Positions 45,594 through 53,147 of a stretch of 64,000 nucleotides of DNA are shown one piece after another; within the stretch, counting starts at the first letter, position 1, and every line of letters starts with the position of its first letter. This DNA comes from Billgrantia ethanolica. GTDB lineage: Bacteria > Pseudomonadota > Gammaproteobacteria > Pseudomonadales > Halomonadaceae. The notes below the pieces were generated by a model. That model was not told where the DNA came from, searched no databases, and saw nothing but the letters and a program-made list of their open reading frames with translations. Position numbers and translations under genes: made by a program. The DNA lies in the NCBI RefSeq assembly GCF_021404305.1, contig NZ_JABFTX010000005.1, positions 62,001 to 126,000 of the forward strand, read 5' to 3'.

Positions 45594-46379
45594 TTACCTC
45601 GGAGCCATCCGGATCGCCCCATCCACCCGAATGGTCTCCCCGTTGAGCATGGGGTTGTCGACGATATGGCAGGCCAGGCGGGCGAATTCGTCGGGCTCGC
45701 CCAGGCGGTTGGGGAAGGGGATGGACGCGGCCAGGGACTGCTGCGCCTCTTCCGGCAGCGCCTCCATCAGCGGGGTTCTGAACAGCCCCGGGGCGATGGT
45801 CATGACGCGAATGCCGTGGCGGGCCATCTCCCGGGCGATGGGCAGGGTCATGGCGACGATGCCGCCCTTGGAGGCGGCATAGGCGGGCTGGCCGATCTGG
45901 CCGTCGAAGGCGGCTACCGAGGCGGTGTTGACGATCACTCCGCGCTCGCCGTCGGCCTGGGGCTCGCCCTTGGCCATGGCGGCGGCGGCCAGGCGCAGCA
46001 TGTTGAAGGTGCCCAGCAGGTTGATGTTGACGATGCGGGCGAAGGCGTCCAGCGGCAGCGGCTCGCCGTGGCGATCGACCACCTTGGCGGGGTCGCCGAC
46101 TCCGGCGCAGTTGATCAGCCCGTGCAGGCCGCCGAAGGTGTCCACGGCCAGCGCCACCGCGGCCTGGGCATCAGCCTCGCTGGTAACGTCGGTGCGGCGG
46201 AACAGCGCGCGGTCGGTGGCGCTCCTGGCGTTCAGCTCGTCCGCCAGCGCTTCGCCGCGCTCGGCATTGAGATCGGCGATCACCACGTTGCCGCCGGCAT
46301 CGTGCAGGGCGCGGGCGGTGGCTTCACCCAGCCCCGAGGCGCCACCGGTGACGATGAAGGTGTTGTCCTGGAATTTCAT
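45594..46379 (-). CDS. SDR, 3-hydroxyacyl-CoA dehydrogenase (HSD10-like)
   Basis: A 261-residue short-chain dehydrogenase. The NAD-binding TGGASGLGEAT is at residues 12-22, NCAGVGDP follows, then the catalytic Ser in NTASVAAFDG and the YAASKGG Tyr-Lys pair near 165-169. The sequence is closest in style to 17-beta-HSD type 10 / 3-hydroxy-2-methylbutyryl-CoA dehydrogenases, which oxidise 3-hydroxyacyl-CoA with NAD. Its place between an enoyl-CoA hydratase and an acyl-CoA dehydrogenase supports this. It starts 10 bases after the hydratase gene. Confidence 0.87.
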   Translation of the reverse strand: MKFQDNTFIVTGGASGLGEATARALHDAGGNVVIADLNAERGEALADELNARSATDRALFRRTDVTSEADAQAAVALAVDTFGGLHGLINCAGVGDPAKVVDRHGEPLPLDAFARIVNINLLGTFNMLRLAAAAMAKGEPQADGERGVIVNTASVAAFDGQIGQPAYAASKGGIVAMTLPIAREMARHGIRVMTIAPGLFRTPLMEALPEEAQQSLAASIPFPNRLGEPDEFARLACHIVDNPMLNGETIRVDGAIRMAPR

Positions 46380-46389
46380 GATGCTTTCC

Positions 46390-47160
46390 TCAGGTACGTG
46401 GGCCCTGGCCCTTGTGCTTGAAGAAGTTGCCGATGCGCTCGGCCACCTCGGGGCTGGTCTGGGTCAGGGCGGCGGTGAGCGATTCCACGAACAGGCCGTC
46501 GTCGCTGGCCATGTTGTCGATGCGCGAGATGGCTGAGACCATGGCCCAGTTGGCCATTGGCGCGTTCTCGGCGATGCGCGCGGCAAGCTGGCGGGCTTTG
46601 TCGAGACTCTCGCCGTTTCCGACCACGTAGTGGGAGAGGCCGAGACGCTGGCCCTCGTCGGCGTCCATGACGCGGCCGGTGAGCATCATTTCGCACATGC
46701 GGCCGGGGCCGATGATGTTGGAGACCCGCACCGAGGCGCCACCGCCGACGAAGATGCCGTGACGCCCTTCCGGCAGCTGATAGACGGTGCTGGACTCGGC
46801 GACCCGCACATGGGTGGCGGTGGCCAACTCCAGCCCGCCGCCGATGACGGCCCCCTGCATGGCGGTCACCACCGGCAGGCCGCCGTTCTGCAGGCGATCG
46901 AAGAGGCGGTGCCAGCCGCGCGAATGCTGCACCACGCCGAAGGGGTCGCGATGCTGATGTTCGGCGAGGTCCAGACCGGCGCAGAAGTGCTTGCCCTCGG
47001 CGGCCAGGACGATGACCCGGGCCTCTTCCGGCGTTGCCACCAGGGCCTCTTCCAGGGCGCTGAGCAGACGGTCGCTGACGGCATTACGCTTCTCCGGGCG
47101 CGCCAGGGTGATGGTGTAGATGGTGTCGTCCAGAGTCGTCTTGACGAGCGTTTCGGTCAT
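46390..47160 (-). CDS. Enoyl-CoA hydratase (crotonase family)
   Basis: A 256-residue crotonase with HFCAGLDLAEH (oxyanion hole) and both hydratase glutamates in place, in GGGLELATATHV and LPEGRHGIFVGGGAS. It therefore should hydrate a 2-enoyl-CoA. It lacks the sequence style of the feruloyl-CoA hydratase/aldolase Ech (no NGWCFGGGFSPL-type segment), so simple hydration is preferred. The start MTETLVK at 47160 has GAGG 7 bases upstream; the 8-residue longer form from 47184 is less likely. First gene of a three-gene minus-strand operon preceded by regulon motif site 5. Confidence 0.87.
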   Translation of the reverse strand: MTETLVKTTLDDTIYTITLARPEKRNAVSDRLLSALEEALVATPEEARVIVLAAEGKHFCAGLDLAEHQHRDPFGVVQHSRGWHRLFDRLQNGGLPVVTAMQGAVIGGGLELATATHVRVAESSTVYQLPEGRHGIFVGGGASVRVSNIIGPGRMCEMMLTGRVMDADEGQRLGLSHYVVGNGESLDKARQLAARIAENAPMANWAMVSAISRIDNMASDDGLFVESLTAALTQTSPEVAERIGNFFKHKGQGPRT

Positions 47161-47275
47161 GTGTGCCTCGGCAATAATCGTCAAGCTGAGCGCTTGTTGT
47201 TCGAAGATACTGTTGTGTAACTAAACAATAGATAGAGTACAGCAGTCGCCGAGCCGGGTCATTCCTACCTTTCTT

Positions 47276-47286
47276 CGACTTTAGTC
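47276..47286 (-). promoter_or_regulatory. Regulon motif site 5
   Basis: CGACTTTAGTC on the plus strand, reading GACTAAAGTCG towards the hydratase operon and ending 115 bases before its start. Between motif and gene are TTGTTG (47194-47199) and a loose dyad CTGTTG...AACAATAG (47210-47230), resembling the half-sites of the 15-bp palindromes. Confidence 0.6.
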
Positions 47287-47317
47287 TTGCAAGAAGCGTT
47301 CTGGAGGAGAAACGAAG

Positions 47318-47339
47318 ACGGCAGCCCGAGGGCTGCCGT
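47318..47339 (-). terminator. Hairpin downstream of vanAB-receptor operon
   Basis: ACGGCAGCC-CGAG-GGCTGCCGT, 9-bp perfect stem about 70 bases after the receptor stop on the minus strand; the tail CTTCGTTTC is only moderately T-rich. Confidence 0.6.
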
Positions 47340-47408
47340 AACGAAGGGTGACTTAGCGAATGGAGGGTGGCGGGTAGAGTATGGCGAGTGAAGCGACTAG
47401 CGATGAAC

Positions 47409-48419
47409 TCAGCCGCGGCACTCGTCCTGTAGCGCGAGGGCGGCTTCGTAGATCTCCCGGCCTTCCTCGCCGACTTCGTCCAGGTAACGTTCGATGGTCT
47501 CGTTCAGCACCGGCCCCCAGTCGGGATGCTCGAGGGCATCCTCGATGACCAGAAACTCGTGGCCGGCCTCTTCGGCGTCCTGGCGGCCCTGACGGATCAG
47601 CTCGTCATAGACCTCGGCGGCGCGCAGTGACCACTCCAGGCCGCTGTGGTCGTCGATCACCTGCTGCAGGTCTTCGGGCAGGCTGTCGTAGGTGCGCTGG
47701 TTCATGGTGGCGAACAGCGACAGGTCGTACAGCGGCACTTCGGTGTGGTAGCTGGCCAGCTCGTTGAGGCGGAAGGTCTTCATGCCCTCCCAGTTGAAGC
47801 TCAGCCCGTCCACCACGCCGCGCTGCATGGAGGTGAACACTTCCGGCGCCGGCATGCCCACGGCCTGGGCGCCGAGTCGGGTGAACATGTCGCCGACCAC
47901 CGGCGTGGGACGGCGCAGGCGCAGCCCTTCCAGGTCCGCCGGCGTCTCGATCAGGCGCTCCTTGGTGTGCAGGTAGCCGGGGCCGGTGGTGAACATGAAC
48001 AGCGGCCGGGTATCGGAATACTCCTCGTCGAAGTGGCCCTGCTCGTAGAGCGACTGCAGGATGCACGAGCCCTGGCGGCTGCTGGCCGAGACGCCGGGCA
48101 GCTCGACCACCTGGGTCAGCGGGAAGCGACCGGCGTTGTAGCCCTGGGCGGTGGCGCCGATGTCGGCGATGCCGTTGACCACGCCCTGGTAGGCGTTGTC
48201 GGCACCGGTGAGGGTGGCGCCGGGGAAGATCTGCACCTGCAGGCGGCCCTCGGAGGCCTCTTCGACGCTCTCCGCCCAGGCCTGGAACAGCTCGCGGTCG
48301 ATCAGCGAGCCGCCGGGCCAGACGTGGGCGATACGCAGGGTGGTGGCCTCGGCGAGAGCCGGTGCGGCCAGCAGCGTGGTTGCCAAAGCGATACCGGTGA
48401 CGATCTTGCTGGGTGTCAT
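47409..48419 (-). CDS. Orphan TRAP receptor (DctP type) downstream of vanB
   Basis: A 336-residue periplasmic TRAP receptor with a signal peptide (about 1-23, cleavage after PALA before EATTLRIAH). Motifs HVWPGGSLIDRELFQAWAESVEEAS in outline, ADLEGLRLRRPTPVVGDMF with the carboxylate-binding Arg, and MQRGVVDGLSFNWEGMKTF are shared almost position for position with the receptor at 51574. Unlike that one it has no DctQ/DctM genes beside it. It is cotranscribed after vanB, 44 bases on. It presumably works with the permease at 52620-54426, giving one permease two receptors, probably for vanillate and a related aromatic acid. Confidence 0.85.
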   Translation of the reverse strand: MTPSKIVTGIALATTLLAAPALAEATTLRIAHVWPGGSLIDRELFQAWAESVEEASEGRLQVQIFPGATLTGADNAYQGVVNGIADIGATAQGYNAGRFPLTQVVELPGVSASSRQGSCILQSLYEQGHFDEEYSDTRPLFMFTTGPGYLHTKERLIETPADLEGLRLRRPTPVVGDMFTRLGAQAVGMPAPEVFTSMQRGVVDGLSFNWEGMKTFRLNELASYHTEVPLYDLSLFATMNQRTYDSLPEDLQQVIDDHSGLEWSLRAAEVYDELIRQGRQDAEEAGHEFLVIEDALEHPDWGPVLNETIERYLDEVGEEGREIYEAALALQDECRG

Positions 48420-48463
48420 GGGGATGTTCCTCTTGTCGTTATGGGTGTCGTCATGTGAAGCAC

Positions 48464-49432
48464 CTACAGGTCCAGCACCAGAACCTTGCTCTTGGCCCGC
48501 GAACAGCAGGGGGTGAACTGGTCGTTGGCGGCGTGCTCGTCGTCGTCCAGGTAGAGGTCGCGGTGGTCGGGCTCGCCCTCCAGCACCCGGGTCAGGCAGG
48601 TGCCGCAGACGCCCTGTTCGCAGGAGACCATGATCTCGATGCCGTTCTCGGCCAGCACCTGATGCACCGTCTTGTCGGCGGGCACGGTGAAGCTGGCGCC
48701 GCTGCTGGCGATCTTGACCTCGAAACTGTCGTCGTCGGCGGTGTCGGTCACGGCGCCGGCGAAGTACTCGGTGTGCAGCCGTTCGCTGGGCCAGCCCGCC
48801 GCCTTGCAGGCCGTGAGCACCGCCTCGATGAAGCCGGTGGGGCCGCAGACGTAGACCCGGGCGTCGGGATCCGGCGTGGCGACCAGCGTCTCGAGGTCCA
48901 GCTTCTGCTCCGCTGCGCCATCGTCGAAGTGGAAGTGGACCCGCTCGGCGAAGCCGGACTCGGCGATGCGCCGACGAAAGGCGGTGCGCTCCGGCGAGCG
49001 CGTGCAGTAGTGCAGCTCGAACTCGGCATCGGTGTGGGCAAGGCGCTCGGCCATGCACAGCAGCGGCGTGATGCCGATACCGCCGGCCAGCAGCAGGGTG
49101 CGCGCTGCCGGCTTGAGCGGAAAATGATTCTTGGGCGCGCTGATCTGAATAAGGTCGCCGACCTGGATCTCCTCGTGCATGGCCACCGAGCCGCCCCGGG
49201 AGGCGGGGTCGCGCAGCACGCCGATCAGGTAGCGGTCGCGCTCCTCGGGGTGGTTGCACAGCGAGTACTGGCGAATCAGGCCGCTTCTGACCTGCACGTC
49301 GAGATGGGCGCCGGCGCTGAACGCCGGCAGCGGCCGACCGTGAGGGTCGGCCAGCTCGAAGGTGACGATGTCCCGGGCCTCGTCGTGGCGCGCCTTGACC
49401 TCGACGATCAGCGAGAGAGGAACGCTGCTCAT
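48464..49432 (-). CDS. vanB: Vanillate O-demethylase reductase subunit VanB
   Basis: A 322-residue class IA-type reductase. The FMN/NAD-binding module has RQYSLCNHPEERDRYLIGV and LLAGGIGITPLLCMAERL (residues 45-125), and YVCGPTGFIEAV follows. The C-terminal plant-type [2Fe-2S] domain has CEQGVCGTCLTR and the fourth Cys in FTPCCSRA. It passes electrons from NADH to the Rieske oxygenase VanA. The start overlaps the vanA stop (ATGA). Confidence 0.92.
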   Translation of the reverse strand: MSSVPLSLIVEVKARHDEARDIVTFELADPHGRPLPAFSAGAHLDVQVRSGLIRQYSLCNHPEERDRYLIGVLRDPASRGGSVAMHEEIQVGDLIQISAPKNHFPLKPAARTLLLAGGIGITPLLCMAERLAHTDAEFELHYCTRSPERTAFRRRIAESGFAERVHFHFDDGAAEQKLDLETLVATPDPDARVYVCGPTGFIEAVLTACKAAGWPSERLHTEYFAGAVTDTADDDSFEVKIASSGASFTVPADKTVHQVLAENGIEIMVSCEQGVCGTCLTRVLEGEPDHRDLYLDDDEHAANDQFTPCCSRAKSKVLVLDL

Positions 49433-50493
49433 GGGGTGACGCCCTCCCTGGCGGTTCGCTCCTCGGTGAGGATGCGGTCGATGATGCGTCTGGCCTGTAC
49501 GCCGCCGCCGTCGATGTTGAGCTTGAGCAGCTGGCGCTCCGGATAGCGCAGCAGGTTGCGCTGCTGGGCCTCGAGCATCTCCAGGTCCTCGGCGAAGATC
49601 TTGCCCTGGCCCTCGCGGATCTTTTCGGTGAGCTCGCCGTCCTCTGGCTTGAAGTTGCGCGCCATGCCCCAGAAGTACCAGATCGAGGTGTCGGTCTCGG
49701 GGGTAATGAAGTCGACCACGATGCTCGATGCCTTGACCGCCGCTGGGGCGTCGTAGCCACCGTTGCCGGCGTGGGCCACGCCCACCTCGATCAGCACGTG
49801 GCTCGGCGGGGTAAAGCGGCAGATCTGCCAGCGATCCACCGGCACGTCGTCGGCCAGGCCGCAGCCACGCAGGGCCGCCTGCCAGAAGGGCGGTGCCGGA
49901 ATGTTTTCCATGTGGCGGCTGGTGATGACCTCGTCGCCCTCCACGGTGGTCTCGGGGGCGGCCTCCTCGATCTCTGGCTGGCCGATGCTGGAGGCGTGCA
50001 CGTAGGTCTCATGGGTCAGGTCCATGAGGTTGTCGATCATCAGGCGGTATTCGCAGTGGATGTGGTAGAGCCCGCCGCCGTAGGCCCAGTCGGGGCTGTT
50101 GGCCCAGTGGAGCTCGGGGATCAGGCTCGGGTCGGCCTGCTCGGGATCCCCTGGCCACAGCCACACGAAGCCGTGGCGCTCCTCGACCGGGTAGGCGCGG
50201 ATGCTGGGGAAGCCACGTACGCGCTGGCCGGGCATGCCGGCGCACTTGCCGTCGCAGCCCATCTCCAGGCCGTGGTAGCCGCAAACCAGCTTGCCGTCGC
50301 GCACGAAGCCCAGCGACAGCGGGGCACCGCGGTGCGGGCAGAAGTCCTCCGCTGCGGCAACGCGGCCTTCGTCGCCGCGAAAGAGTACGATGGGCTCGTT
50401 GCAGATGGTGCGCCCCAGCGGCTTGTCCGTGATCTCGTCCGGGGTGCAGGCGACGTACCAGGTGTTCTTGGGGAAGGGGGCCTGTTGACTCAT
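49429..50493 (-). CDS. vanA: Vanillate O-demethylase oxygenase subunit VanA
   Basis: A 354-residue Rieske non-haem iron oxygenase converting vanillate to protocatechuate and formaldehyde. The Rieske cluster ligands are in CPHRGAPL and, 17 residues later, CGYHG. The mononuclear iron site is in NLMDLTHETYVH (Asp...His...His). The start MSQQAPFPKNTWY at 50493 has GAGGAGAG upstream and is preferred over the form beginning at 50520. The gene is divergent from vanR, with two TTGGATCCA-type operators in the 171-base gap. Confidence 0.95.
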   Translation of the reverse strand: MSQQAPFPKNTWYVACTPDEITDKPLGRTICNEPIVLFRGDEGRVAAAEDFCPHRGAPLSLGFVRDGKLVCGYHGLEMGCDGKCAGMPGQRVRGFPSIRAYPVEERHGFVWLWPGDPEQADPSLIPELHWANSPDWAYGGGLYHIHCEYRLMIDNLMDLTHETYVHASSIGQPEIEEAAPETTVEGDEVITSRHMENIPAPPFWQAALRGCGLADDVPVDRWQICRFTPPSHVLIEVGVAHAGNGGYDAPAAVKASSIVVDFITPETDTSIWYFWGMARNFKPEDGELTEKIREGQGKIFAEDLEMLEAQQRNLLRYPERQLLKLNIDGGGVQARRIIDRILTEERTAREGVTP

Positions 50494-50664
50494 GGTTCTC
50501 TCCTCGGCAGGGGCCGGCATGCCGGCGGCGTGAAGCCGCGCTCGGTCACGGTCGTGAATATTGTGTTTGGATCCAAAGTAGAGCTTTTCAGCCTGATGAT
50601 GGTCAACTTATGCTTTAGTTGGATCCATTGTTAATTTCGAAAGGGCAGCAAGGGTGGTGATCGA
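50494..50664. promoter_or_regulatory. vanA-vanR control region with VanR operators
   Basis: TTTGGATCCAAA at 50566-50577 and GTTGGATCCATT at 50618-50629 match the ATTGGATCCAAT operator known for VanR repressors. The second overlaps AACTAAAGC (50611-50619 on the complementary strand), a degenerate copy of the regulon motif about 118 bases before vanA. Repression should be relieved by vanillate. Confidence 0.8.
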
Positions 50665-51339
50665 GTGAGCGACAGCGACAAGAGCGTGGTGAGCCGGTTG
50701 CGCAAGCTGATCGGCGAAGGCTTCTATCAGCCCGGTGAACGTATCGGTGAGGTGGCGGTGGCGGAGCAGTTGGGCGTCTCGCGCACCCCGGTGCGCCTGG
50801 CCTTCCGCACCCTGGAGCAGGAGGGGCTGCTGCAGCGGGCCGGCAAGCGCGGCTTCATGGTGCGGGAGTTCACCGAGGCGGACGTGCTCTGCGCGGTGGA
50901 AGTGCGCGGGGTGCTGGAGGGGCTGGCGGCACGGCGCCTGGCGGAGCAGGGGTTGAGCCCGGAGCTGGCCGAGGAGCTGACGGTTTGGATCCAAAAGGGG
51001 CGCGATCTGCTGGCCAAGGGCTACCTGGAGGAGCGTGACGTCGACGTCTGGAGCGAGCTCAATCGGCGCTTCCACGAAACCATCGTCGGCTCGGCCGGCA
51101 GCCCGGTGATCGGCGACGCCATCGCCCGCAACAACCATCTGCCCTTTGCCGCCGCGGATTCCATCGTCATCGACAGCGAGGCGCTCGATCGGGAGTACCG
51201 CAAGCTGCAGCTGGCCCAGACCCAGCACGAGCTGGTGTTTCAGGCGCTGCGCCACGGCGAGGGTGCCCGCGCCGAGATGCTGATGCGCGAGCACGCCTTC
51301 ATCGGCCTGCGCTACGGCGAGCTATGGGGGCTGGGGTGA
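50665..51339 (+). CDS. vanR: GntR-family repressor VanR
   Basis: A 224-residue FadR-subfamily GntR regulator. The winged HTH is at residues 5-70 (YQPGERIGEVAVAEQLGVSRTPVRLAFRTLEQEGLL in outline), followed by the helical FCD effector domain with its metal/ligand His residues (FHETI, AQTQHELVF, REHAFIGLR). It starts with GTG at 50665. It represses vanAB and itself in characterised relatives. A further operator-like TTTGGATCCAAAA lies within its own coding sequence at 50984-50996. Confidence 0.9.
   Translation: MSDSDKSVVSRLRKLIGEGFYQPGERIGEVAVAEQLGVSRTPVRLAFRTLEQEGLLQRAGKRGFMVREFTEADVLCAVEVRGVLEGLAARRLAEQGLSPELAEELTVWIQKGRDLLAKGYLEERDVDVWSELNRRFHETIVGSAGSPVIGDAIARNNHLPFAAADSIVIDSEALDREYRKLQLAQTQHELVFQALRHGEGARAEMLMREHAFIGLRYGELWGLG
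50984..50996 (+). promoter_or_regulatory. Intragenic VanR-type operator
   Basis: TTTGGATCCAAAA inside vanR, about 320 bases into the gene. It is as good a match to the operator consensus as the site at 50566 and lies about 420 bases from it, so looping or a transcription roadblock is possible. It could also be chance, as it encodes VWIQK in frame. Confidence 0.45.
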
Positions 51340-51454
51340 ATCCTCCGGCTGGCTCGGGATTCCAAAAGTCCAATAAAAGTTATCGATAGTCCACATAAAT
51401 AAGACCTGAAGCGCTGTTTCTTCTTTTAGAGCAACGAAAAATCCAAGCGACATA

Positions 51455-51465
51455 GACTAATGTCG
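51455..51465 (+). promoter_or_regulatory. Regulon motif site 6
   Basis: GACTAATGTCG, one mismatch from the consensus, ending 108 bases before the TRAP receptor start. AAAAGTCCAA, the secondary block seen at vdh and pobA, occurs at 51364-51373 but upstream instead of downstream of the motif. Confidence 0.5.
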
Positions 51466-51573
51466 ATTATCGGGTGGGGCAGTGGTGGGGTAGCTTAGTC
51501 GCTAAGCCGAACGTGTGTTCGTGTTGCGAACAATGGCACTGCAAATCGACTACAACGACCCTTGGAGGCACCC

Positions 51574-52608
51574 ATGAACCGTGTCCTGTCTCGCTGCCTG
51601 CTGGCGGCTTCCATCGCTGGGCTCACTGCCGCTTCCGCCGCGCAGGCCTCCACCACCCTGCGCATGTCGCATTTCTGGCCGGACGGTTCCGGCATCAACC
51701 AGGAGATCTTCCAGGCCTGGGCGGAGGCCGTGCAGGAGGCTTCCGGCGGCGAGCTAACAATCGAGAACTACCCGTCCCAGACCCTGACCCGCGCCGATCA
51801 GGCCTATCAGGGCGCGGTCAACGGCATCTCCGACATCGCCATCACCGCCCAGGGCTACACCGCGGGCCGCTTCCCGCTGTCGCAGATCGTCGAGCTCCCG
51901 GGGGTTTCCGATACCGCCAGCCAGGGCGCCTGCATCCTGCAGACCCTCTATGACGACGGCCACATCGCCAGCGAGTACGACGACACCAAGGTACTGTTCA
52001 TGTTCACCACGGGGCCGGGGTACCTGCACACCGTGGACAACGACATCCAGTCACCCGCCGATCTTTCCGGCCTGCGTATCCGCCGTCCCACCGCCGTGGC
52101 CGGCGAGATGCTCGAGCAGCTCGGCGCCCAGCCGGTCGGCATGCCGGCCCCGGACATCTACACCTCGCTGCAGCGCGGCGTGATCGACGGCCTGAGCTTC
52201 CCCTGGGAGGGCATGAAGGTCTTCCGCCTCAACGAGCTGGCCAACTATCACACCCAGGTGCCGTTCTACTCGCTGATCTTCGTCGCCACCATGAACCAGC
52301 GCAGCTTCGACCGCCTGAGCGACGAGCAGCAGGCGGCCATCGAGGCCAACATGGGCATGCAGTGGAGCGAAGTGGCCGGCGGCGTGTTCGACGGCCTGGA
52401 TGAGGCCGGCAAGCAGGAAGCCGAGGAGGCCGGACACACCATCCGCGTGATCGACAATCCGCTCGAGCACGACGACTGGGCCGGTCCGCTCCAGGCGGGG
52501 ATCGAGAACTACCTGAGCGAGCTCGAAGGCCGCGGCCTGGACAACGCGCGTGAAGTCTACGAAGCCGCTATGGCGGCGCGCGAGGCCTGCTCGGTCGAGC
52601 AGGGCTGA
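51574..52608 (+). CDS. TRAP receptor (DctP type), paralogue of the van-linked receptor
   Basis: A 344-residue periplasmic receptor with a signal peptide (about 1-26, cleavage after AAQA before STTLRMSH). It shares HFWPDGSGINQEIFQAWAEAVQEAS, SDIAITAQGYTAGRFPLSQIVELPGVS and ADLSGLRIRRPTAVAGEML with the receptor at 47409, so the pair arose by duplication. The start at 51574 has TGGAGG 5 bases upstream. It heads a complete receptor, DctQ, DctM operon beside vanR, so an aromatic carboxylate such as vanillate or 4-hydroxybenzoate is the likely substrate (inference). Confidence 0.88.
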   Translation: MNRVLSRCLLAASIAGLTAASAAQASTTLRMSHFWPDGSGINQEIFQAWAEAVQEASGGELTIENYPSQTLTRADQAYQGAVNGISDIAITAQGYTAGRFPLSQIVELPGVSDTASQGACILQTLYDDGHIASEYDDTKVLFMFTTGPGYLHTVDNDIQSPADLSGLRIRRPTAVAGEMLEQLGAQPVGMPAPDIYTSLQRGVIDGLSFPWEGMKVFRLNELANYHTQVPFYSLIFVATMNQRSFDRLSDEQQAAIEANMGMQWSEVAGGVFDGLDEAGKQEAEEAGHTIRVIDNPLEHDDWAGPLQAGIENYLSELEGRGLDNAREVYEAAMAAREACSVEQG

Positions 52609-52619
52609 GCCGGGAGGCC

Positions 52620-53147
52620 ATGATGCAACCCTTGCTGTTCGCAAGCCGCCAGTTGGGGCGCCTGTGCCTGCTGGTGGCGGGTCTGGCGCTGCTGGCGCTG
52701 ATGAGCGTGACCATCGTCGACGTGCTGCTGCGCATGGCGTTCCGCCTCTCAGGCGGGGCGCTCAACTGGAGCGTGATCGGCAGCGTCGAGCTGGTGCGCT
52801 ATCTGTTGATGTTCTCGCTGCTGGCGGCCATGGCCGCCAGCGTGGAGCGCAGCCAGGTGGTGGTGGAGGCCTTCTCACACGGCCTTTCGCCGGTGCTCAA
52901 GGAGCGCCTGGGCGGCCTGTTCCTGTTCGGCTTCGTGGTGCTGGGCACGGTCATGGCCATCGGCCTGTGGCAGGAAGCTGCTATCGCCGCCCAGCGTGGC
53001 CAGGTGACTCAGGATCTGCGGATTCCCATGGGGCCAATCTACCAGTTCGGTGCCGTGCTGTGTGCGCTGCTGGCGCTGCGCAGCCTGCTGCATGCCGTCC
53101 TGGGTGCCTTCTTCGCTACCGAGGGGGGAGGTGTCCATCATGAGTAG
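52620..53147 (+). CDS. TRAP small permease (DctQ type)
   Basis: A 175-residue protein with four membrane segments; ALLALMSVTIVDVLLRMAF near residues 20-40 carries the TxxDVxLR signature. Two adjacent ATG codons (52620 and 52623) follow GGGAGG; the second has better spacing. The end overlaps the DctM start by 8 bases. Confidence 0.87.
   Translation: MMQPLLFASRQLGRLCLLVAGLALLALMSVTIVDVLLRMAFRLSGGALNWSVIGSVELVRYLLMFSLLAAMAASVERSQVVVEAFSHGLSPVLKERLGGLFLFGFVVLGTVMAIGLWQEAAIAAQRGQVTQDLRIPMGPIYQFGAVLCALLALRSLLHAVLGAFFATEGGGVHHE

Noticed and set aside
43851..46421. 856-residue open frame on the plus strand opposite the acyl-CoA dehydrogenase and SDR
   Set aside because: It is a shadow frame in GC-rich codons. 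The product is repetitive His/Gly/Val with no domain, while the opposite strand has intact enzyme motifs.
46390..47160. Calling this crotonase the feruloyl-CoA hydratase/aldolase (Ech)
   Set aside because: It lacks the Ech-specific segments and retains ordinary hydratase motifs, so only the general enoyl-CoA hydratase call is supported.
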